NCBI GenBank assembly: GCA_964350145.1 | Contig: CAYGJL010000013.1 | Span: 3,591-67,590, forward strand | Source: JACDCY01 sp964350145 | Lineage (GTDB): Bacteria; Gemmatimonadota; Gemmatimonadetes; Gemmatimonadales; Gemmatimonadaceae | Direction of reading: 5' to 3' | DNA length: 64,000 nt | In this document: one piece after another, positions 24,121 through 32,317 of the stretch | Layout of the letters: each line of letters starts with the position of its first letter | Position numbering within the stretch: the stretch's first letter is position 1 | Position numbers and translations under genes: made by a program | The notes under the pieces: model-generated | The model's input: only the letters and a program-made list of their open reading frames with translations | Told to the model about the DNA's origin: nothing | The model's database searches: none

Positions 24121-25985
24121 CCACGCTGGCGCGGCAACAGGTGAACGACTTCGCATTCAAGATCGCGACCGTGAACGGGACGGGCTCGTCGAGCGCGAAC
24201 GATCTCATCCGGAAAGCGATCTTCCGCATGGGCGTGCCCGTCTCGGGGAAGAACATCTTCCCGTCGAACATCCAGGGACTGCCCACGTGGTACGAGATCC
24301 GGGTGAACGGCGCGGGCCACACCGCGCGCACGCCGGACTTCGACCTGATGATCGCGATGAATCCGGCGACGTATGCCCGCGACATCGCCGAGGTGCGGCC
24401 CGGCGGCTGGCTGATACACGACTCGACTTGGCCACGGCCGGACGCGCTCGCGCGCGACGATGTGAACGTGCTCGGAGTGCCGTTGGCGCGGCTGTGCAAC
24501 GAGAATTTCGCCGGACCGCGCGAGCGCATCCTCATGAAGAACATCGCGTACGCCGGCGCGCTCGCGGCTCTGCTCGGCATCGACATGGCCGTCATCGAGG
24601 AGTTGCTGTCTCAGACCTACTCAAAGAAGAAAGCCCTGCTGGATTCCAACTTTCTGGCCGTGCGGCTCGGCTACGACTGGGCGCGCGAGAACTTCGACTG
24701 CCCGCTGCCAATGCGCCTCGAGCGAATGGACGCGACACGCGACTCGATCCTCATTGACGGCAACACGGCTGCAGCGCTCGGCTGCATCTACGCGGGCGCC
24801 ACGGTCGCCGCGTGGTATCCGATCACGCCTTCGACGTCGCTGCTCGATGCCTTTCAGGCGTTTGTGCGGAATCTGCGGCGCGATCCGGAGACGGGCCGCG
24901 CGCGCGTGGCGATCATCCAGGCCGAAGACGAGCTCGCCGCCGCGGGAGTGGTCATCGGAGCCAACTGGGTCGGCGCGCGCGCGTTCACCGCTACCAGCGG
25001 TCCGGGTATCTCGCTGATGAGCGAGTTCATCGGGCTCGCGTACTATGCCGAAGTCCCCGCGGTGTTCTTCGACATCCAGCGGACGGGACCGTCCACCGGA
25101 ATGCCGACCCGCACGCAGCAGGGGGACCTGCTCCTGTGCGCCTACGCGTCGCACGGCGACACGAAGCATATCCTGCTCTTTCCGGCCGACCCCGGCGAGT
25201 GCTTCGACTTCGCGGTGCGCGCCTTCGATCTCGCCGAGCGGTTCCAGACGCCGGTGTTCGTGCTCTCGGATCTCGACATCGGAATGAACGACTGGATGGT
25301 GCCGCGGCTGCAGTGGGACGACGCGTACCGTCCGGATCGAGGGAAGGTGCTGCTCGCGGAGGAGCTCGAGCACATCACGCAGTTTCACCGGTACGTGGAC
25401 GTGGACGGCGACGGCGTCGCGGCCCGCACCCTGCCTGGCGTGCACCCCAAGGGCGCGTTCTTCACGCGCGGCTCGGGCCACAACCGGAACGGTGGCTATA
25501 CCGAAGACGCGGCCGAGTACACGGACGTGATGCTCCGGCTTACGAAGAAGCTGGAGACGGCGGCTCTCAGCCTTCCCGCACCCGAAGTCAGCACGACACC
25601 GGGGGCAATCGCTGGGATCGTGTCGCTCGGCGGATGCCACCGCGCGATCGTGGAGGCCGTCGCGCTGCTCGGAGAGCGGGGGATCGCCGTCAACTACATG
25701 CGCCTCCGGGGGTTCCCGTTCGTGCCGGAGGTCGGCGCGTTTCTGCGAGAGCACGCCCGGATCTTCGTAGTCGAGCAGAACCGCGACGGGCAGCTCGCCT
25801 CGCTGTTGAGCATCGAGACCGGCTTCTGCCGCGACAAGCTGGAGCACGTGGGGACCTTTGGCGGATTGCCGTTGAGCGCGGGCGACGTCGTCGAGCACAT
25901 CGTGGCCGCGTTGCGCGGCGCGGAGGAGCCCGACCACGAGGCCAGGCTGCCACAGGCAGCGGGCGACACGCCGGTGACGGAATGA
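24117..25985 (+). CDS. 2-Oxoacid:ferredoxin oxidoreductase, fused gamma-alpha subunit
   Basis: The 622-residue protein joins a gamma domain (about residues 12-190, GTGSSSANDLIRKAI start) to an alpha subunit with the WYPITPSTSL motif near residue 240 and a C-terminal domain II. The family decarboxylates 2-oxoacids to acyl-CoA and reduces ferredoxin, or runs in reverse. The lack of a separate delta ferredoxin subunit fits the 2-oxoglutarate (KorAB) type, with the ferredoxin role perhaps supplied by the upstream flavoprotein. ATG at 24117 overlaps the previous stop. Confidence 0.85.
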   Translation: MTTLARQQVNDFAFKIATVNGTGSSSANDLIRKAIFRMGVPVSGKNIFPSNIQGLPTWYEIRVNGAGHTARTPDFDLMIAMNPATYARDIAEVRPGGWLIHDSTWPRPDALARDDVNVLGVPLARLCNENFAGPRERILMKNIAYAGALAALLGIDMAVIEELLSQTYSKKKALLDSNFLAVRLGYDWARENFDCPLPMRLERMDATRDSILIDGNTAAALGCIYAGATVAAWYPITPSTSLLDAFQAFVRNLRRDPETGRARVAIIQAEDELAAAGVVIGANWVGARAFTATSGPGISLMSEFIGLAYYAEVPAVFFDIQRTGPSTGMPTRTQQGDLLLCAYASHGDTKHILLFPADPGECFDFAVRAFDLAERFQTPVFVLSDLDIGMNDWMVPRLQWDDAYRPDRGKVLLAEELEHITQFHRYVDVDGDGVAARTLPGVHPKGAFFTRGSGHNRNGGYTEDAAEYTDVMLRLTKKLETAALSLPAPEVSTTPGAIAGIVSLGGCHRAIVEAVALLGERGIAVNYMRLRGFPFVPEVGAFLREHARIFVVEQNRDGQLASLLSIETGFCRDKLEHVGTFGGLPLSAGDVVEHIVAALRGAEEPDHEARLPQAAGDTPVTE

Positions 25986-27064
25986 CGTACATCACCAAGC
26001 CCAAGGTCCGGCACCCGTCGCTGCCGAAGAACCGGCTCGGGCTCACCACCCGCGATTACGAGGGCGCGATGTCCACGCTCTGCGCGGGTTGCGGCCACGA
26101 CTCGATCACCGCCGCGATCATCCAGGCGGTGTTCGATCTGAGCATCGAGCCGCACCGCGTCGCGAAGATGAGCGGCATCGGCTGTTCGTCCAAGACGCCG
26201 ACGTATTTCATGGGCCAGGCGCACGGCTTCAACTCTGTGCACGGCCGCATGCCCGCGATCGCGACCGGCGCGAACGCGGGCAATCGCGATCTCATCTGCA
26301 TCGGAGTGTCCGGCGACGGCGACTCGCTGTCCATCGGGCTGGGGCAGCTGTGCCACGCGATCCGCCGCAACGTGGACATGCTGTACGTGATCGAGAACAA
26401 CGGCGTGTACGGCCTGACCAAGGGACAGTTCTCAGCGTCGGCCGATGTGGGCACCAAGTCGAAGCGCGGGGTCGAGAACGTGAGCCCGCCGATCGATCCG
26501 GTGTTCCTGGCGCTCACGCTCGGCGCCACATTCGTGGCGCGCAGCTTCTCCGGCGACAAGGCGCAACTCGTGCCTATCCTCAAGGCGGGGATACAGCACC
26601 GCGGCTTCGCGCTGGTGGACGTCATCTCGCCGTGCGTCGCGTTCAACGATCACGAAGGGTCGACGAAGAGCTATATGTACACGCGCGAGCACGCCCTGCC
26701 GCTGTTGGAAGCGGACTTCATGCCCGCACCGGTCGCGACCGATTTCGTCCCGATCCAGCGCGAGATTACGACGTCGTACGAGCCGGGCTCGGTGAACACG
26801 GTGACGCTGCACGACGGGAGCACGGTCCGCTTTCGCAAGATCCCGGAGGGCTACGATCCGACGGACCGGGACGCGGTGTACTCGTACCTGCGCGAGCGTG
26901 AGCATTCGGGCGAGGTGGTCACCGGATTGCTGTACGTCGATCCTGCGTCAGCCGACATGCATGCGACAATGCAGACAGTCGAGCATCCGCTATCGGCGCT
27001 TCCATTCGAAGAGCTGTGCCCCGGCAAGGCGGCACTGGAGGAGATTCAGAAGGGATTCATTTGA
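25982..27064 (+). CDS. 2-Oxoacid:ferredoxin oxidoreductase, beta (TPP-binding) subunit
   Basis: The 360-residue protein carries the thiamine-diphosphate motif GVSGDGDSLSIG followed by IENNGVYGLTKGQFS, and cysteines in LCAGCGHDS, IGCSS and ISPCVAFN that match the [4Fe-4S] ligands of OFOR beta subunits. It completes the three-gene operon; its ATG overlaps the alpha stop. The C-terminal 80 residues (GSVNTVTLHDGSTVRFRK onward) match the extended tail of KorB-like proteins. 2-Oxoglutarate is the likely substrate; other 2-oxoacids are possible. A family A foldback follows the TGA immediately. Confidence 0.85.
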   Translation: MTYITKPKVRHPSLPKNRLGLTTRDYEGAMSTLCAGCGHDSITAAIIQAVFDLSIEPHRVAKMSGIGCSSKTPTYFMGQAHGFNSVHGRMPAIATGANAGNRDLICIGVSGDGDSLSIGLGQLCHAIRRNVDMLYVIENNGVYGLTKGQFSASADVGTKSKRGVENVSPPIDPVFLALTLGATFVARSFSGDKAQLVPILKAGIQHRGFALVDVISPCVAFNDHEGSTKSYMYTREHALPLLEADFMPAPVATDFVPIQREITTSYEPGSVNTVTLHDGSTVRFRKIPEGYDPTDRDAVYSYLREREHSGEVVTGLLYVDPASADMHATMQTVEHPLSALPFEELCPGKAALEEIQKGFI

Positions 27065-27215
27065 CTGCCACATAGAACTGCCAAGCGGCGAGCTACCAGC
27101 TAGAAGCTTCCAGCTGCGAGCTGCCAACGATGTTGACGGTCAGAATTGTAGGCAGCTCGTAGCTGGCAGCGTTTTTCGCTGGCAGCTCGCAGCTTGGCTG
27201 CTCTAAGTGGCCGTT
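27064..27215. repeat. Family A heptad foldback
   Basis: It begins on the last base of the KorB-like stop codon (TGA then CTGCCACATAGAA) and ends at TCTAAGTGGCCG, 18 bases before the stop of the convergent acyltransferase. The words are in 7-base register apart from a 2-base slip near 27176. The loop (about 27128-27155) is unlike that of the other copies, so the arms are the conserved part. Confidence 0.9.
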
Positions 27216-27232
27216 CTCTGTCGCGGCGTGAG

Positions 27233-28114
27233 TCATAACGCCCTCGCGGTGAACGTATCGCATGCCTCGACGTCGCCGCTCTCTACCGACAGAAACCGGT
27301 GGGCTTGTTCCCATCCCGACGGATCCAGCCTCAGCTCGGCGTCGAACACGCTCGTCATGCGGCGCGTCGCGGCTTCGACGCCGCTGCGATGAACTGGAAT
27401 GGGGTCGCAGACGACGACGCGCAGCTTCCCATTTCGATACTGCGTCATCACCGGAACGATCGGCGCACCCGCGGCCAGCGCGATTCGCGCTACGCCGGTG
27501 GATACGTTCACGTCGCGGCCGAGCAGCGATGCGGCTGCGGTACGCCCGCCGGCTGCTCCGAAATGATCGGCCGTGACGGCCGCCGCGCGCCCGCACCGGA
27601 CTCGATCCACCAGCCCGCGCATCCCGCGCCACGTACATGGCACGTGCGCTTTTCCCGCGCGGTCCATCCAGCGCTGCGCGGAGAGCAGCACGCCATGGGA
27701 CTGTCGCGCCATCCAGAGTGCTAGTACGCGGCCCCAGGGGGTGTGATAGATGGCGTACACGCAGTTCCCTCGGAGGGCGCCGACGCCTCCGGCGACATCG
27801 ACGCGGCGCAGCACGGCGTCGGCAAATCCCAGCGCGAGCAGAATCCGGAGCCCCTCGCGCGCTATGCGCGTGAACCAGATCGCCCGCAGCTCGGTGGAGC
27901 CGTCCGTGCGGCCGTCGTGCACCTGTGACAGCGCGGCCCGCGCCCGCGCGGTTCGCCGCGGCCGCAGCATCGCGTCGAGCTTCGCCAGCGGCGCCGCGAG
28001 GCCGGTGGCCGCGGCGAACATGCCGGTGACGATCGAATCAGCCGCGCTCGTCGCCGGCCGGTGGCGGGGACGGACGAGCGCGTCCGGGGCGATTGCGTGT
28101 GCGGCGGTTCTCAT
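27233..28114 (-). CDS. LpxL-like lysophospholipid/lipid acyltransferase
   Basis: The 293-residue protein resembles the lipid A acyltransferase (LpxL/HtrB) family in its second half: GRDVNVSTGVARIALAAGA followed by PIVPVMTQYRNGKLRV is the typical late block. The early HxxxxD/E block would be at CVYAIYHTPWGR, where the acidic residue is not conserved, so activity is uncertain. A hydrophobic stretch near residues 85-100 could anchor it to the inner membrane. The N-terminal 60 residues are Arg/Ala-rich. It is divergent from the DUF1080 gene, with 156 bases between. Confidence 0.6.
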   Translation of the reverse strand: MRTAAHAIAPDALVRPRHRPATSAADSIVTGMFAAATGLAAPLAKLDAMLRPRRTARARAALSQVHDGRTDGSTELRAIWFTRIAREGLRILLALGFADAVLRRVDVAGGVGALRGNCVYAIYHTPWGRVLALWMARQSHGVLLSAQRWMDRAGKAHVPCTWRGMRGLVDRVRCGRAAAVTADHFGAAGGRTAAASLLGRDVNVSTGVARIALAAGAPIVPVMTQYRNGKLRVVVCDPIPVHRSGVEAATRRMTSVFDAELRLDPSGWEQAHRFLSVESGDVEACDTFTARAL

Positions 28115-28270
28115 CGGGCGCTCCAGTGATGGGACTCACTGAAGCTCTTCTGGGGCGCCGAGGGCCCATATACGTACACGTACGTAGCAGGTGACCCTTG
28201 TCGGCGGTCGAGACTCCTTACGGCGCCTAATTCAGATTCGTAACTTGGGCGCGCCTCCTACCTGACACTC

Positions 28271-28999
28271 ATGAATCGCACAATCCAGCAGTCGGCCGCG
28301 ATCCTACCGGGAGTCCTCTATGTTCTCCTCTCGGCGTGCACGATGAGCCCCCGACCTCCCGGTGAGGCCGGCACCGTGCTCACCGCCGCCGAGCGCGCGG
28401 AAGGGTGGCAGGTTCTTTTCGACGGGAGCAGTCTGGACGCGTGGCGCGGGTACCGGAAGGCGGCGCTGCCCGACGGGTGGCGGGCGATCGACGGTTCGCT
28501 CGCGCTCGCCGCCGCGGGCGCCGGCGACATCGTCACGCGGGAGCAGTTCCGCAACTTCGATCTGCGGCTCGAGTGGAAAGTCGCGCCGGGTGGCAACAGC
28601 GGGATCTTTTACCGGGCGACGGAGGAAGGGAATTACGTCTGGCAGAGCGCCAGCGAGATGCAGGTGTTGGACGACGAGCGGCACGCGGACGGGAAGTCGC
28701 AGATGACGTCGGCCGGATCGAACTTCGCGTTGTATCCCGTTCCGCGGGGCGTGTCGCGGCCGGCTGGTGAATGGAACTCCGTACGCTTGCTGGTGAACGG
28801 CAGTCACGTGGAGCACTGGCTCAACGGCGCGAAGGTCGTGGAGTACGAGCTGGGCTCTCCCGAGTGGGAGGCGCGGGTGCGGGCGAGCAAGTTCGCGTCC
28901 ATGCCGCTGTACGGGAGAGCGCCGCAGGGACACGTCGGGTTGCAGGACCACGGTGATCGGGTCGAGTTCCGCAACATCCGCATACGAGTGCTGCCGTGA
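28271..28999 (+). CDS. DUF1080 (3-keto-disaccharide hydrolase-like) lipoprotein
   Basis: The 242-residue protein has a signal and lipobox (VLLSAC) and a DUF1080 beta-sandwich: WQVLFDGSSLDAWRG, FRNFDLRLEWKVAPGGNSGIFYR, SEMQVLDD, WNSVRLLVNGSHVEHWLNG, and GHVGLQDHGDRVEFRNIRI. DUF1080 proteins are known to hydrolyse 3-keto-glycosides in some Bacteroidetes. The next gene (a permease) overlaps by 4 bases, and oxidoreductases that could make 3-keto sugars lie nearby on the other strand. Confidence 0.85.
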   Translation: MNRTIQQSAAILPGVLYVLLSACTMSPRPPGEAGTVLTAAERAEGWQVLFDGSSLDAWRGYRKAALPDGWRAIDGSLALAAAGAGDIVTREQFRNFDLRLEWKVAPGGNSGIFYRATEEGNYVWQSASEMQVLDDERHADGKSQMTSAGSNFALYPVPRGVSRPAGEWNSVRLLVNGSHVEHWLNGAKVVEYELGSPEWEARVRASKFASMPLYGRAPQGHVGLQDHGDRVEFRNIRIRVLP

Positions 29000-30186
29000 G
29001 CGTACGCGTCCGGCTGTCGGTGATGATGTTCCTCCAGTACTTCATCTGGGGGGCGTGGTTCGTGACGCTCGGGACGTACCTGGGCACGACGCTCGCGTTC
29101 GACGGCACGCAGATCGGCCTGGCGTACGGCAGCCTGGCGATCGCCGCGATGGTGTCGCCGTTCTTCGTGGGGATGGTTGCGGACCGGTTCTTCGCGACCG
29201 AGAAGATGCTGGCGGGGTTGCACGTGGGCGGGGCAGCGTTGCTGTGGTACGCATCGACGATCGGAGACTTCGGGACGTTTTATCCGGTGTTGATCGTGTA
29301 CGCGCTGTTCTACATGCCGACGCTGGCGCTGTCGAACTCCATCTCGTTCGCCAACGTCGCGAGCTCGGCGAAGGAGTTTCCGCGGATTCGCGTGCTCGGG
29401 ACCATCGGGTGGATTGTCGCGGGAATTCTGGTGGGGCAGCTCGGGCTCGAGGCGACCGCGGTGCCGATGCGGATTGCCGCGGGCGCGTCGTTCGCGCTGG
29501 CGGCGTTCTCGTTGCTGCTGCCGCACACGCCGCCGAGCTCCGCGGGCAGGCCGCTGTCCGCGCGCGACGTTCTGGGGCTGGACGCGTTGTCGCTCATGCG
29601 CGACCGGTCGTTTGCTGTGTTCGTGGTGGGATCGTTCCTGCTGTGTATCCCGCTGCAGTTCTACTACGCGTTTACGAACCTGTTTCTGAACGAGATCGGG
29701 CTGCCGGAGCCGGCGAGCAAGATGACGCTCGGGCAGATGTCGGAGATCGCGTTCATGATCCTGATGCCGTGGTTTCTCGTGCGGCTGGGCGTGAAGAAGA
29801 TCATGCTGATCGGGATGGCCGCGTGGGCGGCGCGGTACTTCCTGTTCGCCAACGGCGGGCTCGGCGCGAACGTGTGGATGCTGTATCTCGGCATCCTGCT
29901 GCACGGCGTGTGCTACGATTTCTTCTTCGTGACCGGGCAGATTTACGTGGATCAGCAGGCGGGAGTACGGATCCGGGCGGCGGCGCAGGGGTTTATTGCG
30001 TTCGTTACGATGGGGGTGGGAAACTTCATCGGGGCGTGGGCGTCGGGGCGGGTTGTCGAGCGGTACGCGACGGCAGGAGGGCATGATTGGAACGCTATTT
30101 GGATGGTGCCTGCTGTTGGCGCCGCGGTTATCCTCGCGGTTTTTGCTTTGTTGTTCCGTCCGAGCGAGCAGCCAAGGGCCGCTTAA
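28996..30186 (+). CDS. NupG-like MFS nucleoside/sugar:H+ symporter
   Basis: The 396-residue protein has about 12 membrane helices. Its start (MFLQYFIWGAWFVTLGTYL) and the LHGVCYDFFFVTGQIYVDQ helix are hallmarks of the nucleoside:H+ symporter family, which in Bacteroidetes-like clusters often sits in sugar-degradation loci. The GTG start overlaps the DUF1080 stop (GTGA). A sugar product of DUF1080 is a likely cargo. The stop is only 3 bases before the S23-containing element. Confidence 0.85.
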   Translation: MSVRVRLSVMMFLQYFIWGAWFVTLGTYLGTTLAFDGTQIGLAYGSLAIAAMVSPFFVGMVADRFFATEKMLAGLHVGGAALLWYASTIGDFGTFYPVLIVYALFYMPTLALSNSISFANVASSAKEFPRIRVLGTIGWIVAGILVGQLGLEATAVPMRIAAGASFALAAFSLLLPHTPPSSAGRPLSARDVLGLDALSLMRDRSFAVFVVGSFLLCIPLQFYYAFTNLFLNEIGLPEPASKMTLGQMSEIAFMILMPWFLVRLGVKKIMLIGMAAWAARYFLFANGGLGANVWMLYLGILLHGVCYDFFFVTGQIYVDQQAGVRIRAAAQGFIAFVTMGVGNFIGAWASGRVVERYATAGGHDWNAIWMVPAVGAAVILAVFALLFRPSEQPRAA

Positions 30187-30188
30187 CG

Positions 30189-30810
30189 GCCCTGCGTCCT
30201 GCGTGCTGCGGCCTGCGCCCTAGCAGAGTTCATAGCACGCGAAATGATTGTGTTGCACCCCTGGCAATACGATTCGCGTAATTCGGTGTCCTCCATTCAG
30301 CATTCGGGGTGGAGAGCGAGCCTGTCGAATTCAGGGAAGGCGAGTCCGGTCCGGTGCATGCCGGCGATCCGATCAGGCGGATGAAGGCCTACAGGCTGGC
30401 GCTGGAAGTAGTGGATGTTGCGTGGGCAGATGCCGCGACGGTCCGGACGCATCCGACGACAGCGTTCATTGCCTCGCAATTATACAGATCGGCCAGCTCG
30501 ATCGGCGCCAACGGCTGCGACGGCTACAGTCGCAGCTCAGGGAAGGATCGGGTGCGGTTCTTCGAGTACGCGCTGAGCTCGGCTCGGGAATGCAGGTTCT
30601 GGTACCACGCGGCGAGGCACGTACTCGAACGAGCAGACTATGAGCAGCGCACCGTTCTCTTGACGCGTATCTGCCAAATCCTTCTCAAGGCGATTCCGCA
30701 GGAGCGCGACCGTGACATTCGCCCGGATCCCCCTGCAGGCGCGGAGCAATGAAAGTGCCCCGCGCTCGGAATCCGCGAGGGCGCAGGCCGCAGCACGCAG
30801 GACGCAGGGC
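30189..30810. mobile_element. Putative mobile element: perfect 33-bp inverted repeats around a four-helix-bundle (S23/IVP/Avd) gene
   Basis: Arms 30189-30221 and 30778-30810 are perfectly complementary over 33 bases and are built of 7-base words (CCTGCGT CCTGCGT at the left). Between them is one gene, 30309-30752, of the family first found in 23S rRNA intervening sequences. The 622-bp unit fits exactly between two convergent genes, 3 bases after one stop and 10 bases before the other. I see no transposase and no clear target duplication, so mobility is inferred from structure, not shown. Confidence 0.6.
30309..30752 (+). CDS. Four-helix-bundle protein, S23/IVP/Avd family
   Basis: The 147-residue product contains the TIGR02436 pattern: AYRLALEVVDVAW, FIASQLYRSASSIGANGCDGYSR, DRVRFFEYALSSARECRFW, and a C-terminal ILLKAI helix. 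Relatives are the 23S rRNA intervening-sequence protein and Avd, the helper of diversity-generating retroelement reverse transcriptases. No reverse transcriptase or rRNA gene is present here. GTG at 30309 gives the long form; ATG at 30381 (MKAYRLA), preceded by AGGCGG, would match the usual family start better. It occupies the loop of the inverted-repeat element. Confidence 0.8.
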   Translation: MESEPVEFREGESGPVHAGDPIRRMKAYRLALEVVDVAWADAATVRTHPTTAFIASQLYRSASSIGANGCDGYSRSSGKDRVRFFEYALSSARECRFWYHAARHVLERADYEQRTVLLTRICQILLKAIPQERDRDIRPDPPAGAEQ

Positions 30811-30819
30811 TTTTCCTCC

Positions 30820-31092
30820 TCAGCCTCCGCTAACGGCAGCAAGTATCAAGACTTCGGCGCCATCGGGAACGACGGTAGCCAGGCCCTGATCAAACCTGCA
30901 GTTCCGCTCTCCCACGAACACGTTGATGTGCGGCCGGATCTCCCCTTGTTCCGTCAAAACCCTGCTCTTCACCCCGGGGTGCCGTTTGCCAAGGGCCGCA
31001 AGAACCTTGGCGACAGTTGCGCCTTCCACCTCCACCCGCTCCTCCCCCCCGGCAAACTGCTGCAGGTAGGACGGCAGACCAACGGTGACCAT
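30820..31092 (-). CDS. MoaD/ThiS-family ubiquitin-like sulfur carrier
   Basis: The 90-residue protein has the beta-grasp pattern of MoaD (MVTVGLPSYLQQFAGG start, VAKVLAALGKRHPGV, HINVFVGERNCRF, VPDGAEVLILAAVSGG) and ends in the Gly-Gly tail that is thiocarboxylated for sulfur transfer. The ATG at 31092 overlaps the stop of the BNR gene by one base (TGATG), so the two are tightly coupled; the upstream extension lies inside that gene. Small MoaD-like proteins linked to BNR-repeat proteins recur in bacteria; the purpose is unknown. Confidence 0.8.
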   Translation of the reverse strand: MVTVGLPSYLQQFAGGEERVEVEGATVAKVLAALGKRHPGVKSRVLTEQGEIRPHINVFVGERNCRFDQGLATVVPDGAEVLILAAVSGG

Positions 31093-32192
31093 CAGGCGGA
31101 AATCATCCCGGTCTTGACGCACACCACGGGCGGCAGCGTGTCCGCGACGAGCTGCCATGCCTCGCCCTCGTCGTTGGACGCGAACACCTTCCCGCTGCGC
31201 GTCCCGAAATACACGCCGGCCGGCTCGGCCCGGTCAACGGACATCGCGTCGCGCAAAACACACTCGTACGCGTCTTCCTGCGGGAGCCCGTTGGCCAGCG
31301 CGTGCCAGGACGCTCCGGCGTTCCGCGTGCGGTAGACGCGAAGCTTCGCGTCCGGCACGACCCGGAACACGTCGGCTTCGATCGGAACGATGTACACGGT
31401 ATCGGGATCGTGCGGATGCATCGCCATCGCGAAGCCGAAGTCGGACGGAACGCCGTTGGCGATGTCCTGCCAGCTGTCGCCCCAATCGTCGCTCCGGTAC
31501 AGCCCCCAGTGATTTTGCAGGAACAGCCGCTCGGGGCGGCTCGGATGGTTTACGACCTTGTGCACGCACTGCCCGAACTCGGGATACTTGTCGGGGTTGA
31601 ACTCGGCGCGTACGCCCTTGTTGCTCGCGCGCCAGCTCGTGCCGCCGTCGTCGGTGCGGTACGCTCCCGCCGCCGAGATGGCGATGAGCATGCGGTCGCT
31701 GTTCGTAGGATCCTGTACGATCGTGTGCAGGCACAGCCCGCCTCCGCCAGGCATCCACTGCTTGCGGTGCGGATGATCGAGTAAACCCTGGACAGGCTTC
31801 CAGCTCGCGCCCGCGTCCGTGCTCTTGAACAGCGCGGCAGGCTCGACGCCGCAATACATCACGTCGGGCTGATCGTCCGGACCGGGCGCGATCTGCCAGA
31901 TCTGCTTGAGCGACAGCTCAGCTCCCTCGGGGAACACGACGTTCGGCTCTTCAGGGATACTCCAGGTCTTCCCAAGGTCCCCGCTCGACGCCAGCACCGT
32001 TCCGAAATGCGAGTTCATCGCCGTGGCGAAGAGCCGCTGCCGGCCCGCGCGCGCGTCGAGCGCCATCGCGTACACAGCGTGCCCGCGCAGGAACGGCCCC
32101 TCCATCTCCCATTTCTTCCGCGCCTCGTCCAGCCGCAGAATGAACGCGCCCTTCATGGTGCCGACGAGGAGAATGGGAGTCTTAGTAGCCAT
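31092..32192 (-). CDS. BNR/Asp-box beta-propeller (sialidase/VPS10-like) protein
   Basis: The 366-residue protein contains six Asp-box motifs (SSGDLGKTW, STDAGASW, TDDGGTSW, SDDWGDSW, TRNAGASW, SNDEGEAW) spaced as in a six- or seven-bladed propeller. There is no signal peptide, so it appears cytoplasmic, unlike real sialidases, and no catalytic arginine triad is obvious. It is co-translated with the MoaD-like gene that follows. A scaffold or binding role linked to sulfur transfer is possible. The gene starts close to the half-repeats at 32204-32315. Confidence 0.8.
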   Translation of the reverse strand: MATKTPILLVGTMKGAFILRLDEARKKWEMEGPFLRGHAVYAMALDARAGRQRLFATAMNSHFGTVLASSGDLGKTWSIPEEPNVVFPEGAELSLKQIWQIAPGPDDQPDVMYCGVEPAALFKSTDAGASWKPVQGLLDHPHRKQWMPGGGGLCLHTIVQDPTNSDRMLIAISAAGAYRTDDGGTSWRASNKGVRAEFNPDKYPEFGQCVHKVVNHPSRPERLFLQNHWGLYRSDDWGDSWQDIANGVPSDFGFAMAMHPHDPDTVYIVPIEADVFRVVPDAKLRVYRTRNAGASWHALANGLPQEDAYECVLRDAMSVDRAEPAGVYFGTRSGKVFASNDEGEAWQLVADTLPPVVCVKTGMISA

Positions 32193-32203
32193 GGGAGCGA
32201 CTG

Positions 32204-32315
32204 GTGACTAGTGATTCGTGATTCGTGATTCGTGATTAGTACAAGTGGTTACATAGATCCGTCATATCGCTCGATCTTTCTAGGGCGCAGCGCGCAGCAC
32301 GCAGCACGCAGCGTC
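32204..32315. repeat. Two half-elements: family B direct heptads and a family D solo arm
   Basis: At 32206-32237 a 7-base direct repeat (GTGATTC GTGATTC) has no complementary partner nearby. At 32282-32313 lies AGGGCGCAG and then CAGCACG CAGCACG, closely resembling the right arm of the S23 element at 30778-30810. It is thus a solo arm about 1.5 kb from the full element. It ends a few bases before the stop of the Gfo/Idh gene (32318-32320). Confidence 0.75.
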
Positions 32316-32317
32316 GT

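Noticed and set aside
30189..30810. Diversity-generating retroelement, because of the Avd-like protein
   Set aside because: No reverse transcriptase, template repeat or variable repeat is visible nearby.
31092..32192. True sialidase (neuraminidase)
   Set aside because: Asp-boxes are present, but there is no signal peptide and no visible catalytic Arg triad; Asp-boxes alone only show a propeller fold.
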